A stretch of 64,000 nt of DNA from Seminibacterium arietis (lineage in GTDB: Bacteria; Pseudomonadota; Gammaproteobacteria; Enterobacterales; Pasteurellaceae). This document shows, piece after piece, positions 29,816-37,025 of the stretch. The DNA lies in NCBI RefSeq assembly GCF_042675725.1, contig NZ_JBHTJN010000011.1, forward strand, positions 62,001-126,000, written 5' to 3'. A program made the translations under genes and the position numbers. A model generated the notes under the pieces. The model ran no database searches. It was given only the letters and a program-made list of their open reading frames with translations, and was not told the DNA's origin. Each line of letters begins with the position of its first letter. Position 1 is the stretch's first letter.

Positions 29816-31543
29816 ATGCCTATTTTATTACAACCCATAAATTTAAAAAATCGATTAATCCTTTTTTTATTAATTCTTTTTCTTAGCGGCTGTACTCATT
29901 TAAGTTTGTTTGACAGTGCATTTACTAATGTTTTAAAAAATGATGCCAATGCAAACTCTGATTTTTACCTCAATAAAATTGCACAAACTCAAAATCTAGA
30001 AGATAAGCAAACTTATAAATTACTTGCAGCTCGAGTGTTAGTCACTGAAAATAAAATTTTGCAAGCTGAAGCCTTGTTAAATGAGTTAAACAATCTAAAA
30101 CCAGAACAATTATTAGATAAAACTCTCGTTGAATCTCATATTTTAGCTATCAAAAAGAATAACAAAATAGCAGAAAATAATCTAAAAACTATTAATTTAT
30201 CTTCATTGAGCAATTCACAAAAATCTCGTTACTATCTTATCGTTGCTCGCATTGCAGAAAACCGTAATCAGCCCATTGAAGCAGTAAAAGCTCGAATCAT
30301 AGTAGATAATTTTTTGACTGATAATCAACGAAAACAGCAAAATAATGACCGCACTTGGGCGTTGCTACGCAAAACCAATAAGGGTGTTATAGCCAATGCT
30401 CAAGCAGAAGGTAACATCGCTCTAGGTGGTTGGCTGGCTCTCACTAAAACGTACAATGATAATATTAATCAGCCAGCAACTTTGATACAGTCATTACAAC
30501 AATGGCGAAATCTCTATCCAAATCACACTGCCGCTTACTTGTTCCCAACTGAATTAAAAGGATTATTTGATTTTAAACCAACAGGTTTTAATCAAGTTGC
30601 TTTATTGCTACCTCTCAGTGGAAATGGTCAACAAATTGGACAAATAATTAAGCAAGGGTTTGATGACGCTCGAGGAGCTTCACCTGTTCAAATTCAAGTA
30701 TTTGATACTATCACAACACCAATAGATAGTATTATGACTCAAATTAAACAACAAGGAATCACTGCTGTAGTGGGACCATTACTGAAAAAAAATGTCGATA
30801 CCCTTTTAAATGAACCCCAATTAGTACAAGGACTCAATATATTAGCTTTAAATTCAACTGCAAATTCAAGAGCAGTTGGACAACTTTGCTACTATGGATT
30901 GTCTCCTGAAGATGAAGCTGAATCTGCTGCTGATAGAATTTGGCAAGACAATATTCGAAAACCACTACTGATCATGCCTCAAAACGACCTAGGGCAACGT
31001 TCTGCTTCCGCTTTCAATGTACGCTGGCAACAACTTTCTGCTACTGATGTAGATACTAAATTTTATAATCAAGCGGAAGATATTATTACCGCACTACAAT
31101 CAGGTCTAAATGAAACGCAAGCGGTATATATCGTAGCAACGCCAGCACAATTAACAGAACTCAAAACTGTAATTGATAATAACGCACCACACTTAAAACT
31201 TTATGCAACATCACGAGTCAATTCGTTTAATAATGGACCAGAATTTCGTTTATTAATGAATGGGCTAACTTTTAGTGATATTCCATTATTCAAAGATATG
31301 AACACAGATCAATATAGCCGAATTATTTCATTAACTGGAGGAGATTATTCACTTATGCGTCTTTACGCTATGGGTTCAGATGCATGGTTGTTAATTAATC
31401 AGTTTAATGAGTTACGCCAAGTACCTGGTTTTAAAATTGATGGTTTAACTGGTACTTTAAGTGCTGGACCAAATTGCAATATCGAACGCAATATGACTTG
31501 GTTTCAGTATCAAAATGCAGCAATTGCGGTATTAAATTACTAA
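29816..31543 (+). CDS. lpoA: Penicillin-binding protein activator LpoA
   Basis: 575-residue outer-membrane lipoprotein that activates PBP1A for peptidoglycan synthesis. Start set at ATG 29816 after AATGGAG; the signal peptide ends in the lipobox LSGC. The N-terminal half is a TPR-like helical domain. The C-terminal half has a periplasmic-binding fold beginning at FNQVALLLPLSGNGQQIGQ. It is the first gene of lpoA-yraN-diaA-dolP, spaced 1 to 62 nt apart. H. influenzae LpoA is essential; the same is plausible here. Confidence 0.94.
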   Translation: MPILLQPINLKNRLILFLLILFLSGCTHLSLFDSAFTNVLKNDANANSDFYLNKIAQTQNLEDKQTYKLLAARVLVTENKILQAEALLNELNNLKPEQLLDKTLVESHILAIKKNNKIAENNLKTINLSSLSNSQKSRYYLIVARIAENRNQPIEAVKARIIVDNFLTDNQRKQQNNDRTWALLRKTNKGVIANAQAEGNIALGGWLALTKTYNDNINQPATLIQSLQQWRNLYPNHTAAYLFPTELKGLFDFKPTGFNQVALLLPLSGNGQQIGQIIKQGFDDARGASPVQIQVFDTITTPIDSIMTQIKQQGITAVVGPLLKKNVDTLLNEPQLVQGLNILALNSTANSRAVGQLCYYGLSPEDEAESAADRIWQDNIRKPLLIMPQNDLGQRSASAFNVRWQQLSATDVDTKFYNQAEDIITALQSGLNETQAVYIVATPAQLTELKTVIDNNAPHLKLYATSRVNSFNNGPEFRLLMNGLTFSDIPLFKDMNTDQYSRIISLTGGDYSLMRLYAMGSDAWLLINQFNELRQVPGFKIDGLTGTLSAGPNCNIERNMTWFQYQNAAIAVLNY

Positions 31544-31544
31544 T

Positions 31545-31904
31545 ATGAGTTCATCTAGACGCAGTCAAGGGGCGGAGTTTGAACATCAAGCCCGTCTCTT
31601 TTTGGAATCAAAAGGATTAACTTTTATTGCCGCTAATCAATATTTTAAGTGTGGTGAACTTGATCTAATTATGCAAGAAGGTGAAACTATTGTCTTTGTT
31701 GAAGTTCGCCAACGAAAAAATAATTGCTTTGGCTCAGCTGTAGACAGTGTAGATTGGCAAAAACAGCAAAAATGGCTTGATAGTGCGGCTCTTTGGCTAG
31801 CAAAATACGACCGCAGTTTAGAAGACACCGACTGTCGTTTCGATCTCATTGCTTTTGGTAAAAATGCAAATGATATTCAATGGTTTTATAATTTTCTTGA
31901 TTAA
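31545..31904 (+). CDS. yraN: YraN family (UPF0102) nuclease-fold protein
   Basis: 119-residue protein with the PD-(D/E)xK-like pattern GELDLIMQEGETIVFVEVRQR (about residues 42-62), normal for YraN. The biochemical role is not established, although the fold is that of Holliday-junction-resolvase-like nucleases. It starts 1 nt after the lpoA stop codon, indicating coupling. Confidence 0.9.
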   Translation: MSSSRRSQGAEFEHQARLFLESKGLTFIAANQYFKCGELDLIMQEGETIVFVEVRQRKNNCFGSAVDSVDWQKQQKWLDSAALWLAKYDRSLEDTDCRFDLIAFGKNANDIQWFYNFLD

Positions 31905-31909
31905 TTAAT

Positions 31910-32494
31910 ATGTTACAAAAAATTACAGATTTATATTCCAATAGTATACAGACTCATATTTCCGCTTCTAGCTTACTACCTGAGTGTATTTCTCAAGCAG
32001 CACAACGTATTGTAGATTGCCTTTTACAAGGTCATAAAATTATTGTATGTGGTCATGGTCGATCTTACATCAACGCTCAACTATTAGTTGCTAACTTATT
32101 ACATCGCTATGAAATAGAACGACCAAGTTTCCCATCAGTTTTACTAAGCCTTGATAGTGCGGTAGGCTCTGCTATTGTTTCTGATAATCGAATCGCTAAT
32201 TTCTATCAACGACAGTTTCATGCTGTAGCACAGCAAGGCGATATTTTGGTTGCATTTTCTCCTTTTGGTAACGAAGAAATGATTTTAGAAACAATAAATG
32301 CAGCACTAAATAAAGAAATTAATGTCATAGTTTTCACTGGTGCAGATAATGATTACATTCAAGGTTTCTTGACAGAGAATGACTTAAAAATTACTGTACC
32401 TTGTAAAAAAGAAAGTCGTATTTTGGAACATCATTTATTTATCGTAAATACAATCTGTGAGTTAATTGACTATACTTTATTTCCTCATACTTAA
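31910..32494 (+). CDS. diaA: DnaA initiator-associating protein DiaA
   Basis: 194-residue SIS-domain protein that binds DnaA and promotes orderly initiation in E. coli. Sugar-isomerase-fold signatures are IIVCGHGRSYINAQLL (about residue 45) and GDILVAFSPFGNEEMI (about 113). It starts 5 nt after yraN. GmhA phosphoheptose isomerase is the paralogous alternative; the position between yraN and dolP favours DiaA. Confidence 0.9.
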   Translation: MLQKITDLYSNSIQTHISASSLLPECISQAAQRIVDCLLQGHKIIVCGHGRSYINAQLLVANLLHRYEIERPSFPSVLLSLDSAVGSAIVSDNRIANFYQRQFHAVAQQGDILVAFSPFGNEEMILETINAALNKEINVIVFTGADNDYIQGFLTENDLKITVPCKKESRILEHHLFIVNTICELIDYTLFPHT

Positions 32495-32556
32495 ATTTTA
32501 AGTTAGAATTAAGCAAATATTACATTCAACATTTATCAGCCTAAAGGGATTAACAA

Positions 32557-33141
32557 ATGAAAACAAATCAGCTAAAAAAATATGCTTTAATTCTTGGTGC
32601 AGCTATTTTGTTACAAGGCTGTGCCGCTGTAGTTGGGACAACAGTTGCTGTAGCCACAAAAGTTGCCACAGATCCTCGTACAGTGGGTACACAAATTGAT
32701 GATGAAACTTTAGAAGAAAAAATTTTATTCGCAATCAATAAAGACCAACAGTTAAAAACTGAAGCCCGTATTAATGTGGTTTCCTATAGTGGACAAGTTT
32801 TATTAATTGGACAAGTTCCCAACCATAATTTGAAAGAGCTTGCCACTCAACTTACTGAAGGTGTTGAAGGAACAAAAAAAATTTACAATGAAATTCGCTT
32901 GGGCAAAAAAATCCCATTTACTCAAATAAGCAAAGATAGCTGGATTACTACTCAAATCAAAACAAAAATATTTACTACATCAACTGGTGTAAAAGCCACC
33001 GATGTTAAAGTTATCACTGAAAATAATGAAGTTTTTCTAATGGGAAATCTTACACAGCAACAAGCCGATGCCGCTACAGAAATAGCTCGTAGAGTTTCTG
33101 GCGTATCAAAAGTAGTTAAAGTGTTTAATTACTTAAATTAA
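32557..33141 (+). CDS. dolP: BON-domain outer-membrane lipoprotein DolP (YraP)
   Basis: 194 residues. The signal peptide ends in the lipobox LLQGC (cysteine at residue 22). Two BON domains follow: about residues 47-115 (DETLEEKILFAINKDQQLKTEA) and 125-194 (DSWITTQIKTKIFTTSTGVKA). E. coli DolP marks the division site and preserves outer-membrane integrity together with BAM. It is the last gene of the lpoA operon. The accessory relic begins immediately downstream. Confidence 0.92.
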   Translation: MKTNQLKKYALILGAAILLQGCAAVVGTTVAVATKVATDPRTVGTQIDDETLEEKILFAINKDQQLKTEARINVVSYSGQVLLIGQVPNHNLKELATQLTEGVEGTKKIYNEIRLGKKIPFTQISKDSWITTQIKTKIFTTSTGVKATDVKVITENNEVFLMGNLTQQQADAATEIARRVSGVSKVVKVFNYLN

Positions 33142-33313
33142 ATGAGCAAATAAATTATATCTTAAATTTATTTAATATTTCAGTGTGTTACAAACATCAC
33201 GTTATTTTTAGTGGCTGTTTTTATAGGCTTGCAGCCAACCCTTTAGAGCTATTTATCCTTTTCTTAAAAAAGCAGCGGGGCTTTAGCTCCGCTAGCTTAA
33301 TAAGGAGCTTGCT

Positions 33314-33767
33314 ATGTTATTTACTATTGGTATTGAAAATCCTGAAAATGAGAAAACTGCAATAGGTCTTTATGTACCTGCATTATCTAATGAGCTTTAC
33401 AGTTGTGTTAGTGCCGTTGATGAATTTAATGATATTTTACCTGCGGTTACTGACGCCATTCACTCTGTACTGGAAGATATGACGGAAACGGGGTTTGATT
33501 TTTCGACTATCAAAGATTTAGGAGTTAATGAATATAAAAAACAGGAAGATTATAAACATTGTAATTTATGGTTATTAGTTGATATTGATATATCTGACTT
33601 CCTTGAAAAAATAACGGTTAAATATTAGCCTATCTCAATATCTATTGAGTAGTATTGATAATAGAGTTGCCAACAATTCTCTATATAGAGACCGTAGTCA
33701 TTTTCTTGCGATAGCTGCTCAAAAAGAGTTGTTTTCGCATTCTAGTGTTTCTTCCTGTTCTTTCTAA
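33314..33767 (+). pseudogene. HicB-family antitoxin gene with one-base frameshift, no hicA
   Basis: The first frame (33314-33628) gives 104 residues resembling the HicB N-terminal domain: MLFTIGIENPENEKTAIGL and an NLWLLVDIDISDFL end. It stops at TAG 33626. From 33621 the +1 frame continues for 48 codons to TAA 33767 and encodes the missing DNA-binding tail, with NISLSQYLLSSIDNRV and YRDRSHFLAIAAQKEL. Deleting one A in GTTAAATATT joins them into about 150 residues, the usual size for this HicB type. AAGGAG precedes the ATG. No HicA-like frame is found in the 172 nt upstream. Assignment is from recalled family pattern, not a search. Confidence 0.72.
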
Positions 33768-33772
33768 ACGGC

Positions 33773-33801
33773 AAAAAAAAGCCTATTTTTAAATAGGCTT
33801 T
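33773..33801 (-). terminator. Terminator of the small ribbon-helix-helix-like gene
   Basis: AAAGCCTATTT and AAATAGGCTTT pair; on the minus strand the stem continues into a T-run. It lies 25 nt after the stop of the 60-residue gene. Confidence 0.82.
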
Positions 33802-33826
33802 ATACGGTATTTGAGTGAATATTATA

Positions 33827-34009
33827 TCACCCTTTTGATTTTTTAAATAGTTCAACGGCTTGAATGATTAATTGGTTTTGCGGTATGCCGTGTTGCTCCG
33901 CCAATTGCTTAATCTCATTCACTACCGTGATCGGTAATTTGTAGGCTTGTGCTTTCACGCCTCTTTTTTTGTCTGAACGTGCTTTTATTTCATTTGTTGA
34001 CAATGCCAT
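33827..34009 (-). CDS. Small ribbon-helix-helix-like DNA-binding protein
   Basis: 60-residue basic protein. VKAQAYKLPITVVNEIKQLAEQ (about 18-39) reads as a beta strand plus helix of an Arc/CopG type fold, followed by a second helix PQNQLIIQAVELFKKS. Similar small proteins occur on Pasteurellaceae prophages and plasmids as repressors or antitoxins; I recall the pattern but cannot name a family. It lies downstream of the candidate toxin ORF on the same strand. The candidate antisense promoter overlaps its first codons. Confidence 0.65.
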   Translation of the reverse strand: MALSTNEIKARSDKKRGVKAQAYKLPITVVNEIKQLAEQHGIPQNQLIIQAVELFKKSKG

Positions 34010-34025
34010 ATAAAAATCCTATTAT
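33997..34025 (+). promoter_or_regulatory. Promoter of candidate antisense RNA
   Basis: TTGACA (33997-34002), 17-nt spacer and TATTAT (34020-34025). The start is predicted near 34032, precisely at the left arm of the 12-bp inverted repeat. It overlaps the first codons of the opposite-strand 60-residue gene. Confidence 0.55.
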
Positions 34026-34031
34026 TTGATT

Positions 34032-34159
34032 ATTCGAAGAGATGAGGGGATTTCTCTCCCTCATCATTTATTTTTTGTTAGTAAGCAGGGGTGCTATAAA
34101 CTAACAAAAAGATTATTAGAATTAATATTAAATATTTCATCTTTTTAATCTCTTCGAAT
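34032..34159. repeat. 12-bp inverted repeat enclosing nested stem-loops
   Basis: ATTCGAAGAGAT (34032-34043) and ATCTCTTCGAAT (34148-34159) are perfect inverted copies 104 nt apart. Inside are an 8-bp stem (34041/34058) and an 11-bp stem (34072/34100). On the minus strand the right arm contains the likely ribosome site AAGAG of the small hydrophobic ORF, so pairing would hide it. Confidence 0.8.
34078..34140 (-). CDS. 20-residue hydrophobic peptide, candidate type I toxin (Ibs-like)
   Basis: The ORF reads MKYLILILIIFLLVYSTPAY and stops at TAA 34078. The pattern (M-K, a run of about 12 Ile/Leu/Val, a Ser, and a final Pro-Ala-Tyr) closely resembles E. coli Ibs toxins, which are 18-19-residue membrane peptides ending in Ser-x-x-x-Tyr. 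AAGAG lies about 9 nt before the ATG. A promoter on this strand lies at 34214-34242. The leader begins with an 11-bp hairpin (34183-34209). The 12-bp repeat could sequester the ribosome site, as in hok and aapA mRNAs. A leader peptide for the downstream 60-residue gene is the alternative. Confidence 0.5.
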   Translation of the reverse strand: MKYLILILIIFLLVYSTPAY

Positions 34160-34213
34160 TACGCAAGGAATCAGCCTTACACTCACTTTCAAGCCTTTCT
34201 TGAAAGTGATTAT

Positions 34214-34242
34214 ATTATACATCGGTTTACTGATGCTTGCAA
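34214..34242 (-). promoter_or_regulatory. Promoter of candidate toxin mRNA
   Basis: On the minus strand TTGCAA (34237-34242), a 17-nt spacer and a perfect TATAAT (34214-34219). The start is predicted near 34207, so the RNA would begin inside the hairpin 34183-34209. Confidence 0.55.
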
Positions 34243-34254
34243 GCATTTTTTATT

Positions 34255-34284
34255 AAAAGCCCTTGATTTTTAAGGGCTTTTTTA
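34255..34284 (+). terminator. Terminator at the right end of the antisense transcript
   Basis: AAAAGCCCTT and AAGGGCTTTT pair around a seven-base loop and are followed by a T-run on the plus strand. It may also stop transcripts from the topB fragment on the minus strand. Confidence 0.75.
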
Positions 34285-34314
34285 TTGTTTGCTGATTGTT
34301 TGAGCTGTCTTTTT

Positions 34315-34653
34315 TTATTCTGTGATTGGGGCATTATTTAATGCTGAAAGTGTTATTTTGCATGCTGGATAAGCTGAACAAGCGAAAAATGAGCCTTTTT
34401 CTGATCTTCTCAATACTAAAACACCTTTTCCACACTCGCACGGCTCGCCTTTTGCTTCTATTTTGATGTTTTCAGCTTGATTTAATTGTTCTTCAATGAA
34501 TTTTTCAATACCGTCTAAAAACTCGTTTACAGTCAAATTATCTTGTTCTATCTCTCGCTGCTGCTCGAACCACAAAGCCGTCATATCAGGATAAGTCAAA
34601 ATATCAGGTAAGTAATTGATTAAAGTAGAATAGCAGAAAATAAAAAACCGCAA
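34315..34653 (-). pseudogene. C-terminal fragment of a topoisomerase III (TopB) gene
   Basis: Open frame of 112 codons. From about residue 14, YLPDILTYPDMTALWFEQQ is typical of the C-terminal part of TopB enzymes found on Pasteurellaceae integrative elements. A zinc-ribbon follows with CECGKG and CSAYPACK. The remaining 500 or more residues of a topoisomerase are absent. The only start available is a TTG at 34653 inside the tRNA-Ser terminator, and the first 13 residues are unlike TopB. It looks like a deletion junction next to the tRNA gene. It is not expected to be active. Confidence 0.7.
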
Positions 34654-34683
34654 GCTCTATCTCAAACAAATAACTTGCGGTTT
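34645..34683 (-). terminator. Terminator of tRNA-Ser
   Basis: AAACCGCAAG and CTTGCGGTTT pair around a 19-nt loop and lead into a T-run on the minus strand, 13 nt after the tRNA 3' end. Confidence 0.75.
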
Positions 34684-34695
34684 CATGCTAAAGAA

Positions 34696-34785
34696 TGGCG
34701 GAGGAAGTGAGATTCGAACTCACGGAGGGCGTAAACCCTCGCCGGTTTTCAAGACCGGTGCCTTCAACCACTCGACCATTCCTCC
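34696..34785 (-). tRNA. tRNA-Ser (anticodon UGA)
   Basis: 90-nt class II tRNA with encoded CCA. On the minus strand it begins GGAGGAATGGTCGAGTGG; the anticodon loop is CTTGAAA with UGA, the variable arm is long (GAGGGTTTACGCCCTC), and the T arm is GTGAGTTCGAATCTCAC. It lies next to yccA and tusE as in E. coli (serT). Its 3' side faces the mobile-element relic, a usual integration target. Confidence 0.97.
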
Positions 34786-34986
34786 ATTTATCTGAAAGGA
34801 TAATATAATATAAATTTTTGTTCGAGTAAATCAAAATTAATATATTATAAAAACAAAAGCTGATTGTTTATACACATAGGATAAAAATCACTCCCATCAG
34901 ATAAAAAATTACTGAACTTAATTGACTTTTAATTATCCAACTATTACTTTAATAAACCAAGGAATTTGTTATTACTAGGAGATTTC

Positions 34987-35646
34987 ATGCAATCACAAAT
35001 TATTATTAACACAAAAAAAGAGTCACTTTTAACAACAAACAAAGTATTAAGAAACACTTACTTCTTACTCGCATTAACCCTTGCTTTCTCAGCATTCATT
35101 GCTTTTGTATCAATGAGCTTAAATTTACCTCGCCCTAATATCATTGTTATGCTAGTTGGATTTTATGGTTTATTATTTCTTAACAATTCGTTGGCTAATA
35201 GTGGCTGGGGAATTCTTTCAACTTTTGCTCTTACTGGCTTTTTAGGATACACACTAGGTCCTATTTTAAATGCTTATGTAGGAGCTGGTTTAGGTGACTT
35301 AATTGTGCTTGCATTGGGAGGAACAGCTGCTGTATTTTTTGCTTGTTCTGCTTACGTCTTTACTACTAAAAAAGATTTGTCTTTCCTTAGTGGTATGATG
35401 TTTTCCTTATTTATTGTTTTACTTATCGGTATGATTGCAAGTATTTTCTTTAATATGACCGCACTTCATGTTGCTTTAAGTGCTTTATTTATTTTATTCT
35501 CATCAATGGGAATTCTTTATGAAACAAGCAATATTATTCATGGTGGTGAAACAAATTATATCCGAGCAACCGTCAACTTATACGTATCATTGTATAATAT
35601 CTTCGTTAGCTTGCTAAATTTACTAGGTATTATGCGAGATGAATAA
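34987..35646 (+). CDS. yccA: YccA, Bax inhibitor-1 family membrane protein
   Basis: 219 residues with seven membrane segments of the BI-1/TMBIM family. Start set at ATG 34987 after TAGGAG; the frame is open a few codons further upstream. E. coli YccA binds and modulates the FtsH protease. The family pattern includes GFLGYTLGPILNAYV and the C-terminal ATVNLYVSLYNIFVSLLNLLG. It is downstream of tRNA-Ser and upstream of tusE, the same set as in E. coli. An uptake signal lies near 35460. Confidence 0.93.
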   Translation: MQSQIIINTKKESLLTTNKVLRNTYFLLALTLAFSAFIAFVSMSLNLPRPNIIVMLVGFYGLLFLNNSLANSGWGILSTFALTGFLGYTLGPILNAYVGAGLGDLIVLALGGTAAVFFACSAYVFTTKKDLSFLSGMMFSLFIVLLIGMIASIFFNMTALHVALSALFILFSSMGILYETSNIIHGGETNYIRATVNLYVSLYNIFVSLLNLLGIMRDE

Positions 35647-35699
35647 TTAATTTATCAAAGAAATATACTTTTATGTATATTTCTTTTCTTGTTTACATT

Positions 35700-36029
35700 A
35701 TGTTAAAAATCAATCAAATCTCTATCGACACTGACAAAGATGGATATCTTCTTAATCTTAGTGATTGGAACGAAGAAGTCGCTTTACAGATTGCTCAACG
35801 AGACAATTTAAAGCTGACGCCTGCACATTGGGAAGTCATTTATTTTGTTCGCTCTTTTTATCAAGAATACCACACCTCTCCAGCAATCCGCCTACTGGTG
35901 AAAGCGATAGCTCAAAAGCTAGGACAGGAAAAAGGTAATAGTCGCTATTTACAGAAACTTTTTCCTCAAGGTCCAGCCAAACAGGCTACAAAACTTGCTG
36001 GATTACCAAAACCTGCAAAATGTTTATAA
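35700..36029 (+). CDS. tusE: Sulfurtransferase TusE (DsrC family)
   Basis: 109 residues, exactly the TusE size. TusE accepts sulfur from TusBCD and passes it to MnmA for tRNA 2-thiouridine. The active cysteine is the next-to-last residue in PKPAKCL. HWEVIYFVRSFYQEY is typical of the family. Start set at ATG 35700 (MLKINQISIDTD); nine further codons are open upstream. It lies 53 nt downstream of yccA. Confidence 0.94.
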   Translation: MLKINQISIDTDKDGYLLNLSDWNEEVALQIAQRDNLKLTPAHWEVIYFVRSFYQEYHTSPAIRLLVKAIAQKLGQEKGNSRYLQKLFPQGPAKQATKLAGLPKPAKCL

Positions 36030-36063
36030 ATTTGAAACAATATATATGCTATTGTAAATTATT

Positions 36064-36078
36064 TGATAATTATTTGTA
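36064..36078 (+). promoter_or_regulatory. Possible Fur box upstream of yfeA
   Basis: TGATAATTATTTGTA matches TGATAATnATTATCA at 11 of 14 positions with a perfect left half, 65 nt before the yfeA start. Mn/Fe importers of this type are usually Fur- or MntR-controlled. Weak single-site evidence in AT-rich DNA. Confidence 0.35.
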
Positions 36079-36142
36079 TTTACAACTAGGCATATTTTGG
36101 CTATACTCGTCGTGCGATTAGATTTCAATTATAGGAGAATTT

Positions 36143-37024
36143 ATGTTACGTCTAATTATGCTTATCACTTTAACTGCTTTCAGCTTATTTAGCTTACCAA
36201 GCCACGCTAAATTTAAAGTGGTAACAACATTTACTGTTATTCAAGATATTGCTCAAAATATCGCTGGTAAAGCAGCCACAGTTGAGTCTATTACTAAACC
36301 TGGTGCTGAAATTCATGATTATGAACCTACTCCAAAAGACATTGTAAAAGCTCAATCTGCTGATCTTATTTTATGGAATGGCCTTAATTTAGAACGTTGG
36401 TTTGAGCGTTTCTTCCAAAACATTAAAGACAGACCTTCTGTTGTAGTAACTGAAGGTATTGAACCAATTGCAATTGCTGAAGGTCCTTACAAAGATATGC
36501 CTAATCCGCACGCATGGATGTCAACAAGCAATGCTTTAATTTATATTGAAAACATCAAAAATGCTTTCGTAAAATACGATCCAAAAAATGCTGATGTTTA
36601 TCGTAAAAATGCAGAATTATACGCACAAAAAATTAAAGATTTAGATAAACCTTTACGTGAAAAATTAGCTCAAGTGCCAGAAACTCAACGCTGGTTAGCT
36701 ACAAGCGAAGGTGCATTTAGCTATTTAGCAAAAGATTATGGTTTCCAAGAAGCTTACTTATGGCCTATCAATGCAGAACAACAAGGTACACCACAACAAG
36801 TTCGTAATTTGATTGATTTAGTACGTAAGAATAATATTCCTGTAGTATTTAGCGAAAGTACTATTTCACCAAAACCAGCTAAACAAGTAGCAAAAGAAAG
36901 CGGTGCAAAATATGGCGGTGCGTTATATGTGGATTCTCTTTCTAAAAAAGGTGGGCCAGTACCAACTTATATCGATTTACTAAAAGTAACTGTAAGTACT
37001 ATTGTAAAAGGATTTGAAAAATAA
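36143..37024 (+). CDS. yfeA: Manganese/iron ABC importer, periplasmic binding protein YfeA
   Basis: 293-residue cluster A-I metal-binding protein. The signal peptide ends at LPSHA. Four expected metal ligands are visible: His in GAEIHDYEP (about 53), His in NPHAWMS (about 119), Glu in VFSEST (about 235) and Asp in YVDSLS (about 260). This set fits Mn/Fe rather than the His-rich zinc ZnuA. It heads yfeABCD; the next start is 1 nt after its stop codon. SitA/MntC are synonyms. Confidence 0.93.
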   Translation: MLRLIMLITLTAFSLFSLPSHAKFKVVTTFTVIQDIAQNIAGKAATVESITKPGAEIHDYEPTPKDIVKAQSADLILWNGLNLERWFERFFQNIKDRPSVVVTEGIEPIAIAEGPYKDMPNPHAWMSTSNALIYIENIKNAFVKYDPKNADVYRKNAELYAQKIKDLDKPLREKLAQVPETQRWLATSEGAFSYLAKDYGFQEAYLWPINAEQQGTPQQVRNLIDLVRKNNIPVVFSESTISPKPAKQVAKESGAKYGGALYVDSLSKKGGPVPTYIDLLKVTVSTIVKGFEK

Positions 37025-37025
37025 T

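Larger units (their letters stand above)
34032..34284 (+). ncRNA. Candidate antisense antitoxin RNA (Sib-like arrangement)
   Basis: Predicted transcript from the promoter at 33997, running fully antisense to the 20-codon ORF at 34078-34140 and to its ribosome site. It could end at the stem 34183-34209 followed by TTATATTATA, or at the clear terminator 34255-34284. No reading frame with a ribosome site is seen on this strand. It contains nested stems: 34041-34048 with 34058-34065, 34072-34082 with 34100-34110, and the enclosing pair 34032-34043 with 34148-34159. Sib antitoxin RNAs in E. coli are likewise antisense over the whole toxin ORF. Inferred from sequence only. Confidence 0.45.

Noticed and set aside
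33142..33313. Second attachment-site copy of the tRNA-Ser 3' end at the far side of the relic
   Set aside because: I looked for the tRNA 3' sequence near dolP and did not find it.
33183..33365. 60-codon plus-strand frame overlapping the hicB start
   Set aside because: No ribosome site, it runs into the well-supported hicB start in another frame, and its residues match nothing I recognise.
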